Notes under the pieces: model-generated
The model's input: the letters and a program-made list of their open reading frames with translations, nothing else
Told to the model about the DNA's origin: nothing
Databases searched by the model: none
Position numbers and translations under genes: made by a program
NCBI GenBank assembly: GCA_964448935.1
Contig: CAYVBE010000109.1
Location: forward strand, 1 to 13,685
Source: CAYVBE01 sp964448935
GTDB taxonomy: Bacteria; Planctomycetota; Brocadiia; SM23-32
DNA length: 13,685 nucleotides
Direction: 5' to 3'
Shown here: positions 1 through 9,040 of the stretch, piece after piece
Layout of the letters: every line of letters begins with the position of its first letter
Numbering within the stretch: the stretch's first letter is position 1

Positions 1-56
1 CGGCTGGAAATTAGAAATTCTTCCCCCATTTCGTCGCAAACTCGCTTATTTTGGGA

Positions 57-1091
57 CTAGTCGTAGGGGTCCTTGCCCCATATCTGCTCCAGAAGGTGGC
101 CGTCCACCTCCCGGCGCTCGACGTGGCCGGGGAGGGAGCCCTCGATGAAGTCCTCGGCCTTGACCATATCCAGGGACGCCTTCTCGATGGGCATGATGGC
201 GCGCGAGGCGGTTATGCCGATGTCCGGCACGATGGAGGGTGTGGTGAAGCCCCAGCAGTCGCAGAAAGAGGTGATGTCCAGCAGGACGTTGATGTAGAGG
301 ACGCTCTCCGGGTCCAGGCGGTCCAGCACGGCGCGGGTGGCGGCGGCCAGGCCGCAGTGGAAGTAGTAGATGTTGCGGTCGTCGAAGGTTATGGCGTCCT
401 CGGGGCAGGAGATGACGCAGTGGTGGCAGAAGATGCAGTGGTGGAAGAAGATGGTGAACTCATCGTCGTCGTTGAACCGCGCGGCGCCCGTGGGGCAGCC
501 CTCGACGCACTGGCGGCAATGCACGCAGGCGTCGGCGTCCCAGTTCAGCTCGCGCGAGACCAGCTCGTGGATGGCGCGGCGGGTGCGCGTGGTGACGGCG
601 CCCATGCCGAGGTTCTTGATGGCGCCGCCGAAGACGGAGTGCCCGTGGCCCTTGAAGTGGCTCAGGTCCACCAGCGCGTCGGCGTCCACTATATTGCCGC
701 AGAGCTCGACCTCCTCCAGGCTGCGGTAGTCGGCCGGTTCGGCGTGGTAGTATTCCTCGGTGAAACCGGCGGCGGGGATGAAGGGCGCGCCGATGACCTC
801 CTCGGTGTAGCCGCGCGCGACGATGCTGTGCCGCGAGGGGGTGCCGTCGGTGATGAACGGGTCGGCGCCGGCCTCTTTGAGCTTCTCCACCAGCAGGCGG
901 ACGAACAGTGGGTGGACGGTGGTGTATCCGATGTCGCCCCCGACGTGCATCTTGACGGCGGTGCGCTTGCCGTCGAACATGCCCTTCAGGGGGAACTTGT
1001 CCAACATGCGCCGGAACTTGGCCGGCAACGAGGCATCACTGGTGATGTCGTGCATCCGAACCGATGCGAAATAGACTTTGCTGACGTCCAT
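57..1091 (-). CDS. DUF362 domain protein with two [4Fe-4S] ferredoxin clusters
   Basis: The 344-residue product has a DUF362 domain (N-terminal part with KMHVGGDIGYTTVHP, then FKGHGHSVFGGAIKNLGMG) carrying a bacterial two-cluster ferredoxin insert. Cluster cysteines are C189, C192, C195 and C199 (CVHCRQCVEGCP) and C219, C222, C225 and C229 (CIFCHHCVISCP). The family is common in anaerobes and its reaction is not established; an electron-transfer or redox role is inferred from the clusters. No signal peptide or membrane segment is visible, so it is probably cytoplasmic. I chose the ATG at 1091 over the in-frame GTG at 1139. A TTGACC-N16-TAGGAT promoter candidate at 1149-1176 would start transcription near 1142, almost on that GTG, and relatives begin close to the (M)xxSKVYFA segment. 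No good Shine-Dalgarno precedes the ATG. The gene is divergent from the lipoprotein gene, and no neighbour hints at a partner. Confidence 0.88.
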   Translation of the reverse strand: MDVSKVYFASVRMHDITSDASLPAKFRRMLDKFPLKGMFDGKRTAVKMHVGGDIGYTTVHPLFVRLLVEKLKEAGADPFITDGTPSRHSIVARGYTEEVIGAPFIPAAGFTEEYYHAEPADYRSLEEVELCGNIVDADALVDLSHFKGHGHSVFGGAIKNLGMGAVTTRTRRAIHELVSRELNWDADACVHCRQCVEGCPTGAARFNDDDEFTIFFHHCIFCHHCVISCPEDAITFDDRNIYYFHCGLAAATRAVLDRLDPESVLYINVLLDITSFCDCWGFTTPSIVPDIGITASRAIMPIEKASLDMVKAEDFIEGSLPGHVERREVDGHLLEQIWGKDPYD

Positions 1092-1148
1092 GGGGCATAT
1101 CCGCTGAGAGAGGGGCGTAAGCGTCCGAACGTCCGCCACGACCCTATC

Positions 1149-1176
1149 ATCCTATGCCAAAGAAGCCACCGGTCAA
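1149..1176 (-). promoter_or_regulatory. Candidate sigma70 promoter for the DUF362 gene
   Basis: On the minus strand there is a -35 TTGACC (1176-1171), a 16-bp spacer and a -10 TAGGAT (1154-1149). Transcription would start near 1142 and give a ~50-nt leader to the ATG at 1091. This was matched to the consensus by eye. Confidence 0.4.
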
Positions 1177-1196
1177 ACGAAATGGGCTCGGGAACT

Positions 1197-1224
1197 TTGA
1201 AAGCACGTGTCAGGTCGTTACAGT
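1197..1224 (+). promoter_or_regulatory. Candidate sigma70 promoter for the lipoprotein gene
   Basis: A -35 TTGAAA (1197-1202), a 16-bp spacer and a -10 TACAGT (1219-1224) precede the strong Shine-Dalgarno at about 1247-1256 and the GTG at 1265. It lies back to back with the DUF362 promoter candidate, so the two may influence each other. Identified by eye. Confidence 0.35.
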
Positions 1225-1264
1225 CACCTGCAGGATAAACGTGAACGGAGAGGAGGTCGCGCTG

Positions 1265-2521
1265 GTGCGCGCCGGGACATTCTGTGTGATCGTTGCTCTG
1301 GTGGTGTCAGGTCTTGGGTGCGCGCCGGCGCCGAGCGGCAGCACGCCGGCGGACCGATACTGGGTGGGCGGCGCGGGCGAGTGGGACGATCCGGCCCACT
1401 GGTCACTCTCTTCCGGCGGGCAGGGAGGCGCGACCGCGCCCGACGGGACCTGCGACGCGTTCTTCGACGAGAACTCGGGAGCAGGGGCCGTCGTCGAGAT
1501 AACGGAAGACGGCCGCGTGCGGGACCTGATCGTGCGCCGCAGTGCCGCGCCGGGGCCAACGCTGGCCTTTCGGGAAGCAACCCTCAAGTGCGCGAGAAAC
1601 TGCCTTCTCTATACGGGCCGGGTGGACCAGGGAAGCACGCCTTCCAGCGTGCTGGAGGTGGGACGGAACCTGGACACCGCCGACTGCGCACTTTCCTGGA
1701 GAGGGAAGGGCAACCTGAGCGTGCACCTGACCGGCACCGGGCGGTGGCGCTATTCACTGGAGGACGAGAGGAAACCCTCCATCTGGAACCTGGCGGCCGC
1801 CGCCCCGGGGCAGACCACCACGCTGCGGCCCGTCGGCGTGGCGCCGGGGGGAAGAGACATTGACGTGGCGAACCAGTGCATCCTGGGCGACTCCACCTCC
1901 CTGCTGACCATGGACGTGAGCGAGGCGACCGGCGTCCGCGGCCAGCCGCCCGCCGTGACGATCGAGATCCATCACGCCCGCGACGCCCTGGACATCGTGG
2001 CGAACGGGTGTCGCGTTCAGATCACCAGCCTCGAACACGAGATGCACGGCAAAGGGCCGGGGCGCCTGCAGAACAAGCTGGACCTGACGGGGTTGACCGG
2101 CAAATACGATGTGACAGGCAGCTATATGACCGAAGCGGGCGCCGGACCCACCTGGACCCTGGAAGGCCCCCTGGACCTGGGGGACGGGCACCTGGCCATT
2201 GAAAAGACGGTGATATTCGACACCGCCGGCCACGACCTGAAGTGCGGCCGCATTTCCCTGACGTTCGGAGGCGTGCCCGAGCTGCGCATGGGCAACGGCG
2301 ATGTGACGGTAACCGGCCGCGTCAACCTGGGCGGCAAGCAGCCCGGCCGCATAGACCTGGGCACGGGCAGGCTGACATGCCGACAACTGATCGTGGGACA
2401 TCCGGAGCCCGCCATCACCGGCGGCCCGGGGGGTCTGCTGCGGGTACTGGAGTCCTACCAGAACCCCGGCGGCGCCGAACTGGACTCCCGTTACCTGGCT
2501 CTGCCCGAGGCCCCACCCTGA
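1265..2521 (+). CDS. Putative secreted lipoprotein with beta-rich repeats (YWVGGxGxW family)
   Basis: The start is set at GTG 1265 because a strong GGAGAGGAGG Shine-Dalgarno lies 8 bp upstream and the resulting N-terminus is a clean signal peptide (MRAG, then a hydrophobic FCVIVALVVSGLG run, then Cys19). An upstream in-frame ATG at 1154 would bury the signal sequence. The lipobox (GLG-C) is degenerate because position -3 is Gly, so lipidation is plausible but not certain. The 418-residue product continues with YWVGGAGEWDDPAHWS, a motif I associate with large surface or extracellular beta-helix-type proteins of Planctomycetes and Bacteroidetes. The rest is short Gly/Asp-rich beta-strand repeats with recurring single cysteines (KCARNC, ADCAL, NQCIL, NGCRV, LKCGR, LTCRQ). 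No catalytic motif is recognised and no anchor or sorting domain is seen at the C-terminus. It is probably exported, with unknown function. The gene ends 18 bp before the converging mannosidase gene. Confidence 0.75.
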   Translation: MRAGTFCVIVALVVSGLGCAPAPSGSTPADRYWVGGAGEWDDPAHWSLSSGGQGGATAPDGTCDAFFDENSGAGAVVEITEDGRVRDLIVRRSAAPGPTLAFREATLKCARNCLLYTGRVDQGSTPSSVLEVGRNLDTADCALSWRGKGNLSVHLTGTGRWRYSLEDERKPSIWNLAAAAPGQTTTLRPVGVAPGGRDIDVANQCILGDSTSLLTMDVSEATGVRGQPPAVTIEIHHARDALDIVANGCRVQITSLEHEMHGKGPGRLQNKLDLTGLTGKYDVTGSYMTEAGAGPTWTLEGPLDLGDGHLAIEKTVIFDTAGHDLKCGRISLTFGGVPELRMGNGDVTVTGRVNLGGKQPGRIDLGTGRLTCRQLIVGHPEPAITGGPGGLLRVLESYQNPGGAELDSRYLALPEAPP

Positions 2522-2539
2522 GCGTCGCAACGTCCGCCC

Positions 2540-5500
2540 TCACAGACCGAGGCGCACCGTCTTGATCTCGAAGGGACGGAGGTCCAGTTCGATGCGCCCG
2601 TCGGCGATTTCCAGGTTCCCCTGCTTCCGCTCCAGCATGTCGGTCTCCTGTGCCGCCGCGACGGGCAGGGAGGTGGTCAGGCTGCACGTGGTGGCGGTGC
2701 GCATGCACTCGTAGAGCCGCACGACCACGTCACCGGAGCCATCCTCGGCCGGCTTCACGGTTTCCACGATCACGTTGCGCGCATCCACGGAGAAGAGGCT
2801 TCGCTCCTCCGCCGCGCCGGGAGCGATGGTCACGGGGCAGTTCAGCTCGTATGCCTCGCGCACGAGGCGGCTCTCGCAGAAGCTTCCGTTCCAGGCGTAG
2901 AAGGCGTAGGTGAACTCCTGCCGGCCGCGGTCGGCGTTCATGTCCGGCGCCACCGGCGCGCGCAGCAGCGTGAGGGCGATGGTGTTGCCCTCGACGTTGA
3001 CGCCGTATTTGCAGTCGTTCAGCACGGCGCACCCGCGCCCTTCCTCGGCCAGCGCGGTCCACTTGTGGTTGCAGACCTCGTAGCGGTCGGCGTCGTACTG
3101 GCGCGAGCGGTGCGTGGGCCGCCGCAGGTGGCCGAACTGCACCTCGTGGAGGGCCTCGTCGGCATGCACGTTGACCGGGAAGTTGACCTTGAGCACCTTG
3201 TGGCGCTCCTGCCAGTCTATGGCGGTGTTGAAGGTCACCCGTCGGCTGCCCCGCCGGAGGCTGACCTCCTGCACCAGGGCCGACTCGTTCAAGGCGCGAC
3301 GGATGCGGAGCGTTGCCACCAGCGGGCCGTCCGCCACGACCTCGATCTCGGCCGGCGCGTCCAGGTCCACGGGCGCCGCGCGGTAGGTGCTGTCGAGGTC
3401 CCAGGCGTCCCAGTTGGCGGGCACGTCCTTGTACATCCGCAGGTCGTTGCACGGCCCGGCGGCCAGCTCGCGGCCGGCCTCCTTGTCGAAGATGCTCGTG
3501 ATGCGGCCGCGGTCGTCGAATTCGACCCGCAGCACATCGTTCTCCAGCGTGCATTCGCCCGCCGTCACTCCGCCCTCGGCCTCTGCCGGCTCGCACGGCC
3601 GGATCGTGGTCCAGCCGCACGACGGCAGCTTCACCTCGGCATGGGGCACGCCGTCCACCTGTTGCACCGGCAGCGACGCGGCGTCGAACTCCTCGGGCAG
3701 CGGCACCAGGGCCGTCCGCTCCCATGAGAGCGAGTTGAAGGCCGTAACGGCGTCGGCCGACCCGTCCACAAGCGCCTCCTGGGCGTCCTCGCGGGTCCGG
3801 CCGGCGACGGATATGGCCGACTCGAAGGCGGCCTCGGCCTCCTCGTAAACACGGGCGATCGAGGTGCCGGGCAGCACGTCGTGGAACTGGTTGGTCAGCA
3901 CGGGCAGCCACGCCTGGGCGATCTCATCGGCCGGGAACGAGTGGCCCGCCAGGGCGGCCGCGGCGGCGCCCCACATCTCGGCCTCGCGGAAGGCCAGCTC
4001 CGATTTGCGGCAGCCGCGCTTCGTCCGGGCCTGGGAGGTATAGGTGCCGCGGTGGGCCTGGAAGTAGAGTTCGCCGACGTAGTTCACGTCGGGCACGCCG
4101 CGCTCCTCCAGGTCTTTGAAGTATTCTGCGGGCCTTGCCAGGCCTACCCTGGGGCAGCCCTCGAGGTCGCCCTCGCGCCGGATGAACTCCAGGTGGTCGG
4201 CGGTCGGCCCCCCGCCGCCGTCGCCCCAGCCGAAGGGCATCAGGCGGGTCGAGAGGCCGTCCTTCTGTCGGCGCTCGCGCCAGCGCTGGATGACGTCCGA
4301 GGGGCGCATCTGCGAATTATAATCGTTCATCAGGTGCACCAGCACCTTCGAGCCGTCAATGCCCTGCCAGGTGAACGTGTTGTGCGGGAACGGCTCACCG
4401 CCCTTGTAGGCCCAGAATATCTTGGCGGTGGCGAAGTACTTGACCCCGCAGCCGCGCATGATCTGCGGCATGGCGCCGGAGTAGCCGAAGACGTCCGGCA
4501 GCCAGAGGAGTTCCGTGTCCAGACCGAACTCCTGGCGGTAGAAGCGTTTGCCGTAGATGAACTGGCGGATCAGGCTCTCGCCGCCGGTCACGTTGGTGTC
4601 CATCTCCACCCACGTGCTGCCGTCGGCGATGATGTTGCCGTCGGCGACGGCGGCTTTGACGCGCTCCCAAAGCCGGGGGTAGTTCTCCTTGACCCGGCGG
4701 AAAAGCTCGGTCTGGCTGTGGATGAACTTGTGCTCGGGGTAGCGCTCGGCCAGCTCAAGTTGGTGAGAGAGGGTGCGGGCAGCCTTGCGGGTGGTCTCGG
4801 CCAGCGGCCAGAGCCAGGCCACGTCCAGGTGCCCGTGCCCGAAGGCATACATTGTGGGCGCGGTGGAGCCGTTGGTACACTCCAGGAGCGGCCGCAGCCG
4901 CTCGCGGGCGGCACGGACGGTCTCCAGGAATTTCTCGCGCGGCAACTCCAGGTCCAAGATCGTGGTGAAGTCGCGCAGCCCGGCGTCTATCTCCGCCACG
5001 CGCAGCGAATCGGCGTGGAGCGAGTCGCGCAGGTGCAACAGCGTCTGGGCGTCCATGTGCAGCGCGTAGACCTCATGCTGACGCACGCCGAAGGACGACT
5101 CGCCGACGGTGCGCTGCGTAGCCGGCGGCTCCGGCACGGGCTCCTCGCCGGGGAGCACGGGTCCGGCGGTGACGGGCGTGGGTCCGTGCCCCCCGTATGC
5201 CTCGGCGAGCACCTCATAGGTCGTGCCCTCCTCCGCGGAATCGGTCAGCAGGACATCGCCGTGGCCGCGGGCCCGGCCGTCCACGAACATCAGCTTCTCG
5301 CCCCCGGGGTTGAGGCTGAGTTCGATCGCCTGTCCGGCCGCTTCTGGCGGCAGCGTTACGGTGCAACGGAACCAGCCGTACTCCCACTTCGCGCCCCAGT
5401 CCGTGCCGGGGGGCATGGGCGTGAAGGAACGCTCGGCGGCCTCACCGGCGCTGAGTTGGTCTCTCGTGGTGAAGCCTTCCAGCTCGATGGCCTGGAGCGG

Positions 5501-5572
5501 CCGGTAGATGCGCTTCTGCAGTTTGTCACACCATCGGTCAACGCGCGCACGCCATACGGGGGCGAGTGTCAT
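2540..5572 (-). CDS. Alpha-mannosidase, glycoside hydrolase family 38 (MAN2C1-like)
   Basis: The 1010-residue GH38 enzyme is a retaining, metal-dependent exo-alpha-mannosidase that releases mannose from mannosides, glycan fragments or mannan oligosaccharides. An N-terminal beta domain (about 1-230) precedes the catalytic barrel. Expected active-site residues are all visible. H248 and D250 lie in the HGHLDVAWLW motif (metal ligands), D360 in WLPDVFGYS is the expected nucleophile and also a ligand, and H564 in NQFHDVLPGTS is the fourth ligand. GESLIRQFIYGKRF and QAHRGTYTSQA are also typical. The middle and C-terminal beta domains (about 620-1010) complete the family length. There is no signal peptide, so the enzyme is probably cytoplasmic, like MAN2C1, and would need imported substrate; no transporter gene is adjacent. 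The ATG at 5572 has a GGGAG Shine-Dalgarno 7 nt upstream. The gene stands alone on its strand, convergent with the lipoprotein gene. Confidence 0.95.
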   Translation of the reverse strand: MTLAPVWRARVDRWCDKLQKRIYRPLQAIELEGFTTRDQLSAGEAAERSFTPMPPGTDWGAKWEYGWFRCTVTLPPEAAGQAIELSLNPGGEKLMFVDGRARGHGDVLLTDSAEEGTTYEVLAEAYGGHGPTPVTAGPVLPGEEPVPEPPATQRTVGESSFGVRQHEVYALHMDAQTLLHLRDSLHADSLRVAEIDAGLRDFTTILDLELPREKFLETVRAARERLRPLLECTNGSTAPTMYAFGHGHLDVAWLWPLAETTRKAARTLSHQLELAERYPEHKFIHSQTELFRRVKENYPRLWERVKAAVADGNIIADGSTWVEMDTNVTGGESLIRQFIYGKRFYRQEFGLDTELLWLPDVFGYSGAMPQIMRGCGVKYFATAKIFWAYKGGEPFPHNTFTWQGIDGSKVLVHLMNDYNSQMRPSDVIQRWRERRQKDGLSTRLMPFGWGDGGGGPTADHLEFIRREGDLEGCPRVGLARPAEYFKDLEERGVPDVNYVGELYFQAHRGTYTSQARTKRGCRKSELAFREAEMWGAAAAALAGHSFPADEIAQAWLPVLTNQFHDVLPGTSIARVYEEAEAAFESAISVAGRTREDAQEALVDGSADAVTAFNSLSWERTALVPLPEEFDAASLPVQQVDGVPHAEVKLPSCGWTTIRPCEPAEAEGGVTAGECTLENDVLRVEFDDRGRITSIFDKEAGRELAAGPCNDLRMYKDVPANWDAWDLDSTYRAAPVDLDAPAEIEVVADGPLVATLRIRRALNESALVQEVSLRRGSRRVTFNTAIDWQERHKVLKVNFPVNVHADEALHEVQFGHLRRPTHRSRQYDADRYEVCNHKWTALAEEGRGCAVLNDCKYGVNVEGNTIALTLLRAPVAPDMNADRGRQEFTYAFYAWNGSFCESRLVREAYELNCPVTIAPGAAEERSLFSVDARNVIVETVKPAEDGSGDVVVRLYECMRTATTCSLTTSLPVAAAQETDMLERKQGNLEIADGRIELDLRPFEIKTVRLGL

Positions 5573-5647
5573 GGAACGGCTCCCGAGTGTCTGATCTGGA
5601 GAACTCCGCGCCGGCGCGGCATCCCGCCGGCCTCACGTGGGAGGGCG

Positions 5648-5676
5648 TTTATACCGCCTCGGGCAACGCCGCGCAA
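5648..5676 (-). promoter_or_regulatory. Candidate sigma70 promoter for the alpha-mannosidase gene
   Basis: On the minus strand there is a -35 TTGCGC (5676-5671), a 17-bp spacer and a -10 TATAAA (5653-5648). It would give a ~70-nt leader before the ATG at 5572. It resembles the malic enzyme promoter candidate in form and spacing. I saw no repeated operator around it. Confidence 0.5.
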
Positions 5677-5699
5677 GGACACGGCCCCGGAGCGGCATC

Positions 5700-5728
5700 T
5701 TGACGTTCACGTCCCCGCGATGTACGGT
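5700..5728 (+). promoter_or_regulatory. Candidate sigma70 promoter for coaB
   Basis: A -35 TTGACG (5700-5705, five of six consensus bases) and a 17-bp spacer precede a weak -10 TACGGT (5723-5728). A ~30-nt leader with AGAGGA before the ATG at 5765 would follow. The -10 is poor, which lowers confidence. Confidence 0.38.
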
Positions 5729-5764
5729 GACTTGGAGTCGAACTCCCGCACAGAGGACCGTCCG

Positions 5765-6448
5765 ATGACCGACACTTTGGCCGAAACAACCGTGCTGGTG
5801 ACCAGCGGCCCCACGCGCGCGGACATAGATGCGGTGCGCTACATCGGCAACCGCTCGTCCGGCCGGCTGGGGTGCCGCATCGCCACCGAGGCGCTGGGGC
5901 GTGGGGCGAGGGTCATCCTGGTGGCCGGCCCCGGGAGCGTGGTGCCCACGGGCCTCAGGCCGGAGGAACGCAACCGCCTGCGCGTGGAGCCCGTCGTGAC
6001 CGTGGCCGCTCTGCTGCAGACGTTAAAGGGCATCCTTACGGACGGCACGCCGCCGGATGCGGTGGTGCACGCGATGGCCGTGCTGGACTACGTGCCGGTC
6101 GACACGGCCGCTCAGAAAACCCCCTCGGGCCGCGAGCAGTGGCAGCTCACGCTGGTGCCCACGCCGAAGGTGGTTCGGAAGATTCGGGAGTGGGCGCCGG
6201 AGACCCTGCTGGTGCAGTTCAAGCTGGAGGTCGGCATCACGGAGGACGAACTGCGGCGGGCGGCGCTGGAGTCCCTGCGGAAGAACCGGGCGGACCTCGT
6301 GGTGGCGAACGACCTGACGCGGATACGCGACGAGGTCCACCCCGCGCTGATTATTGACCCGGAGGGAGAGGTGATCGCCCGGCCGGGGACGAAGGGCGAG
6401 ATCGGGCGGTCGCTGTGCGACGTCATCGAGCGTCGGTTTCGCGGGTGA
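5765..6448 (+). CDS. coaB: Phosphopantothenate-cysteine ligase, stand-alone (CoaB)
   Basis: The 227-residue enzyme joins 4'-phosphopantothenate to cysteine with nucleotide activation, the second step of CoA synthesis, in the cytoplasm. The Rossmann-like CoaB fold is marked by VLVTSGPTRADIDAVRYIGNRSSG (residues about 10-33), with N29 in the NRSSG loop that carries the catalytic Asn in the E. coli CoaB domain. HAMAVLDYVPV, PTPKVVRKIREWAP, QFKLEVGITEDEL and ADLVVANDLT follow. It lacks the N-terminal flavin decarboxylase (CoaC) half of the usual bacterial CoaBC fusion. The HAMAV.DY.PV and FKL.V.ITED wording matches monofunctional CoaB of the streptococcal type. The ATG at 5765 has AGAGGA 8 nt upstream. 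The last 26 bp overlap the converging end of mtaB. No coaC lies in this window. Confidence 0.85.
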   Translation: MTDTLAETTVLVTSGPTRADIDAVRYIGNRSSGRLGCRIATEALGRGARVILVAGPGSVVPTGLRPEERNRLRVEPVVTVAALLQTLKGILTDGTPPDAVVHAMAVLDYVPVDTAAQKTPSGREQWQLTLVPTPKVVRKIREWAPETLLVQFKLEVGITEDELRRAALESLRKNRADLVVANDLTRIRDEVHPALIIDPEGEVIARPGTKGEIGRSLCDVIERRFRG

Positions 6449-7700
6449 CCTTCCCCCGCAGTTGGCGGCCGCAGGCATCCGTGCACCAAACGCGGACCAG
6501 GCGGTTGACCATTTCCGCCGACCCTTCGGCCGACAGCCGGACGTAGCGGTCCGTATAACCGACCAGTTCTCCGTCCTCGCAGCGCTCGAAAAGCACCCGG
6601 ACCTCCTGGCCGACGAAGCTCGTAGCCCACTCCGCTGCAAGCTGACGCCCCAGCTTCCGCAGCCGCCGGCTTCTCTTCTTCACCAACTTTGAGCCCGGGC
6701 GGTCGTCCATGTCCGCGGCCGGGGTGCCGGGGCGGGGGCTGAAGGGGAACACGTGCAGGCGCGTGAAAGCAACCCGCTCGACGAACTGCATGGTGGCCTC
6801 GAACGCCGCGTCGGTCTCGCCGGGGAATCCCACCATCACATCCGTGGTGATCGCGGGTCCGTCCAGGAAGCTTCGGGCCATCTCGACGACTTCGAGGAAT
6901 TCTCCTGGGGTATAGGGGCGTCCCATGCGGCGGAGCACGCCGGCGTCACCGCTCTGGAGGGGCAGGTGCAGGTGCGGGCAGACGGCCGGGTGCCGCATGG
7001 CGTCCAGCAGGTCCTCGTCCACCTCGAGCGGTTCGATGGAGCTGAGCCGCAGTCTCAGCAGGCCGGGGATATCCGCCAGTCTGCGGACCAGTCCGGGCAG
7101 CGTGGCACCGTCCTGACCCCGGCCGTAGAACCCCAGGTGGATGCCCGTGAGCACGATCTCCCGGAAGCCGGCGTCCACGAGCCGTCGGCCCTCGGCCGCC
7201 GCGTCGTCCGCGGCTCGGCTGCGCGGCTCGCCGCGCACCCGCGGCAGGATGCAGTACGCGCAGCCGGCGTCGCAGCCCTCCTGCACCTTCAGGAAGGCCC
7301 GCGTCCGCCCGCCGAAGGACGCGATGCCGAAGTCCCCCGCCGGGACGGCCTCCGGCGGCAGAGGCACCTGATTGATGGCCTCCAGCAGTTCCTCCCACTC
7401 GTCCCGCCCGAAGACGCCGTCCACGCCGGGGACTTCGCGCAGGTCGTCGGGAAAGGCCGACGCACCGCAACCCGTGACGTAGACGCGGGCGTCCGGGTAG
7501 TCCCTGGCAAGCCGCGACGCCTGCCGGCGGCTCTTGCGCTCGGCGCCCACCGTGACGGTGCAGGTGTTGACCAGGCAGACGTCCGGCTCGCCCTGCGGCC
7601 CGGCCTCCTCGAAACCGAGCGCCTCCAGGGACTCAGCCAGTCGGCGGGAGTCGTAGAGGTTCGACTTGCAGCCGAGCGTTTCCAGGCGGTAGGTGCGCAT
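6423..7700 (-). CDS. mtaB: tRNA t6A37 methylthiotransferase (MtaB-type radical SAM enzyme)
   Basis: The 425-residue radical-SAM methylthiotransferase would convert N6-threonylcarbamoyl-A37 of ANN-decoding tRNAs to its 2-methylthio form. The N-terminal UPF0004 domain supplies cluster cysteines C11 (LGCKSN), C47 (VNTCTVT) and C78 (VTGCGAS). The radical-SAM CxxxCxxC is C143, C147 and C150 (GCDAGCAYC), followed by ILPRVRG. A C-terminal TRAM-like RNA-binding domain covers about 358-425 (VGQEVRVLFE to the end). The short GCKSN start and lack of a long N-terminal extension favour MtaB over MiaB or RimO, although that split rests on motifs only. The ATG lies 4 bp after the stop of the malic enzyme gene with no clear Shine-Dalgarno of its own, so the two are probably co-transcribed and translationally coupled. 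The 3' end overlaps coaB by 26 bp. Confidence 0.88.
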   Translation of the reverse strand: MRTYRLETLGCKSNLYDSRRLAESLEALGFEEAGPQGEPDVCLVNTCTVTVGAERKSRRQASRLARDYPDARVYVTGCGASAFPDDLREVPGVDGVFGRDEWEELLEAINQVPLPPEAVPAGDFGIASFGGRTRAFLKVQEGCDAGCAYCILPRVRGEPRSRAADDAAAEGRRLVDAGFREIVLTGIHLGFYGRGQDGATLPGLVRRLADIPGLLRLRLSSIEPLEVDEDLLDAMRHPAVCPHLHLPLQSGDAGVLRRMGRPYTPGEFLEVVEMARSFLDGPAITTDVMVGFPGETDAAFEATMQFVERVAFTRLHVFPFSPRPGTPAADMDDRPGSKLVKKRSRRLRKLGRQLAAEWATSFVGQEVRVLFERCEDGELVGYTDRYVRLSAEGSAEMVNRLVRVWCTDACGRQLRGKVTRETDAR

Positions 7701-7704
7701 GGCT

Positions 7705-8862
<1,158 letters not shown>

Positions 8863-8915
8863 GGCAATTCCGGATAGGAGTAAGGAGTAGATGCGACGCG
8901 GAAACGCAGTAACCG

Positions 8916-8944
8916 GTTATACCGCACCGCCCTTCCGACGGCAA
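8916..8944 (-). promoter_or_regulatory. Candidate sigma70 promoter for the malic enzyme-mtaB pair
   Basis: On the minus strand there is a -35 TTGCCG (8944-8939), a 17-bp spacer and a -10 TATAAC (8921-8916). It predicts a start near 8909 and a ~47-nt leader to the TTG at 8862. This is the best-looking promoter in the window by consensus and spacing. Confidence 0.55.
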
Positions 8945-8996
8945 GCGAGTGCGGACGAGACCTCCTCTTATAACACAGCGAGCACACCGTCCGAAG

Positions 8997-9025
8997 TTGC
9001 ATCTTGGGGCGCGCGCATGTATCTT
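8997..9025 (+). promoter_or_regulatory. Candidate sigma70 promoter for the carboligase gene
   Basis: A -35 TTGCAT (8997-9002), a 17-bp spacer and a -10 TATCTT (9020-9025) lie in an unusually AT-rich patch (9017-9036). Transcription would start near 9032 and produce a ~128-nt leader. A second A+T-rich site, TATAAC at 8969-8974, lacks a matching -35. Confidence 0.4.
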
Positions 9026-9040
9026 ATCTTATACTCCGGG

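Noticed and set aside
1..56. Repeated GAAATT and a purine-rich stretch at the left edge, considered as a terminator for the DUF362 gene
   Set aside because: It is a direct repeat rather than a good hairpin, and no T tract follows on the minus strand.
51..1238. 395-codon plus-strand open frame opposite the DUF362 gene
   Set aside because: Antisense shadow with no motif or Shine-Dalgarno. The opposite strand carries a complete double ferredoxin motif.
1754..2530. 258-codon minus-strand open frame inside the lipoprotein gene
   Set aside because: The plus-strand reading has a strong Shine-Dalgarno, signal peptide and YWVGG motif; the minus frame has none.
3881..5700. Long plus-strand open frame (over 600 codons) running opposite the mannosidase gene and in frame with coaB
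   Set aside because: It is antisense to a clear GH38 gene with all catalytic motifs, its translation has no recognisable domain, and it is low in Lys with Gly/Val/Arg-rich content typical of GC-rich shadow frames. coaB has its own ATG and Shine-Dalgarno at 5765.
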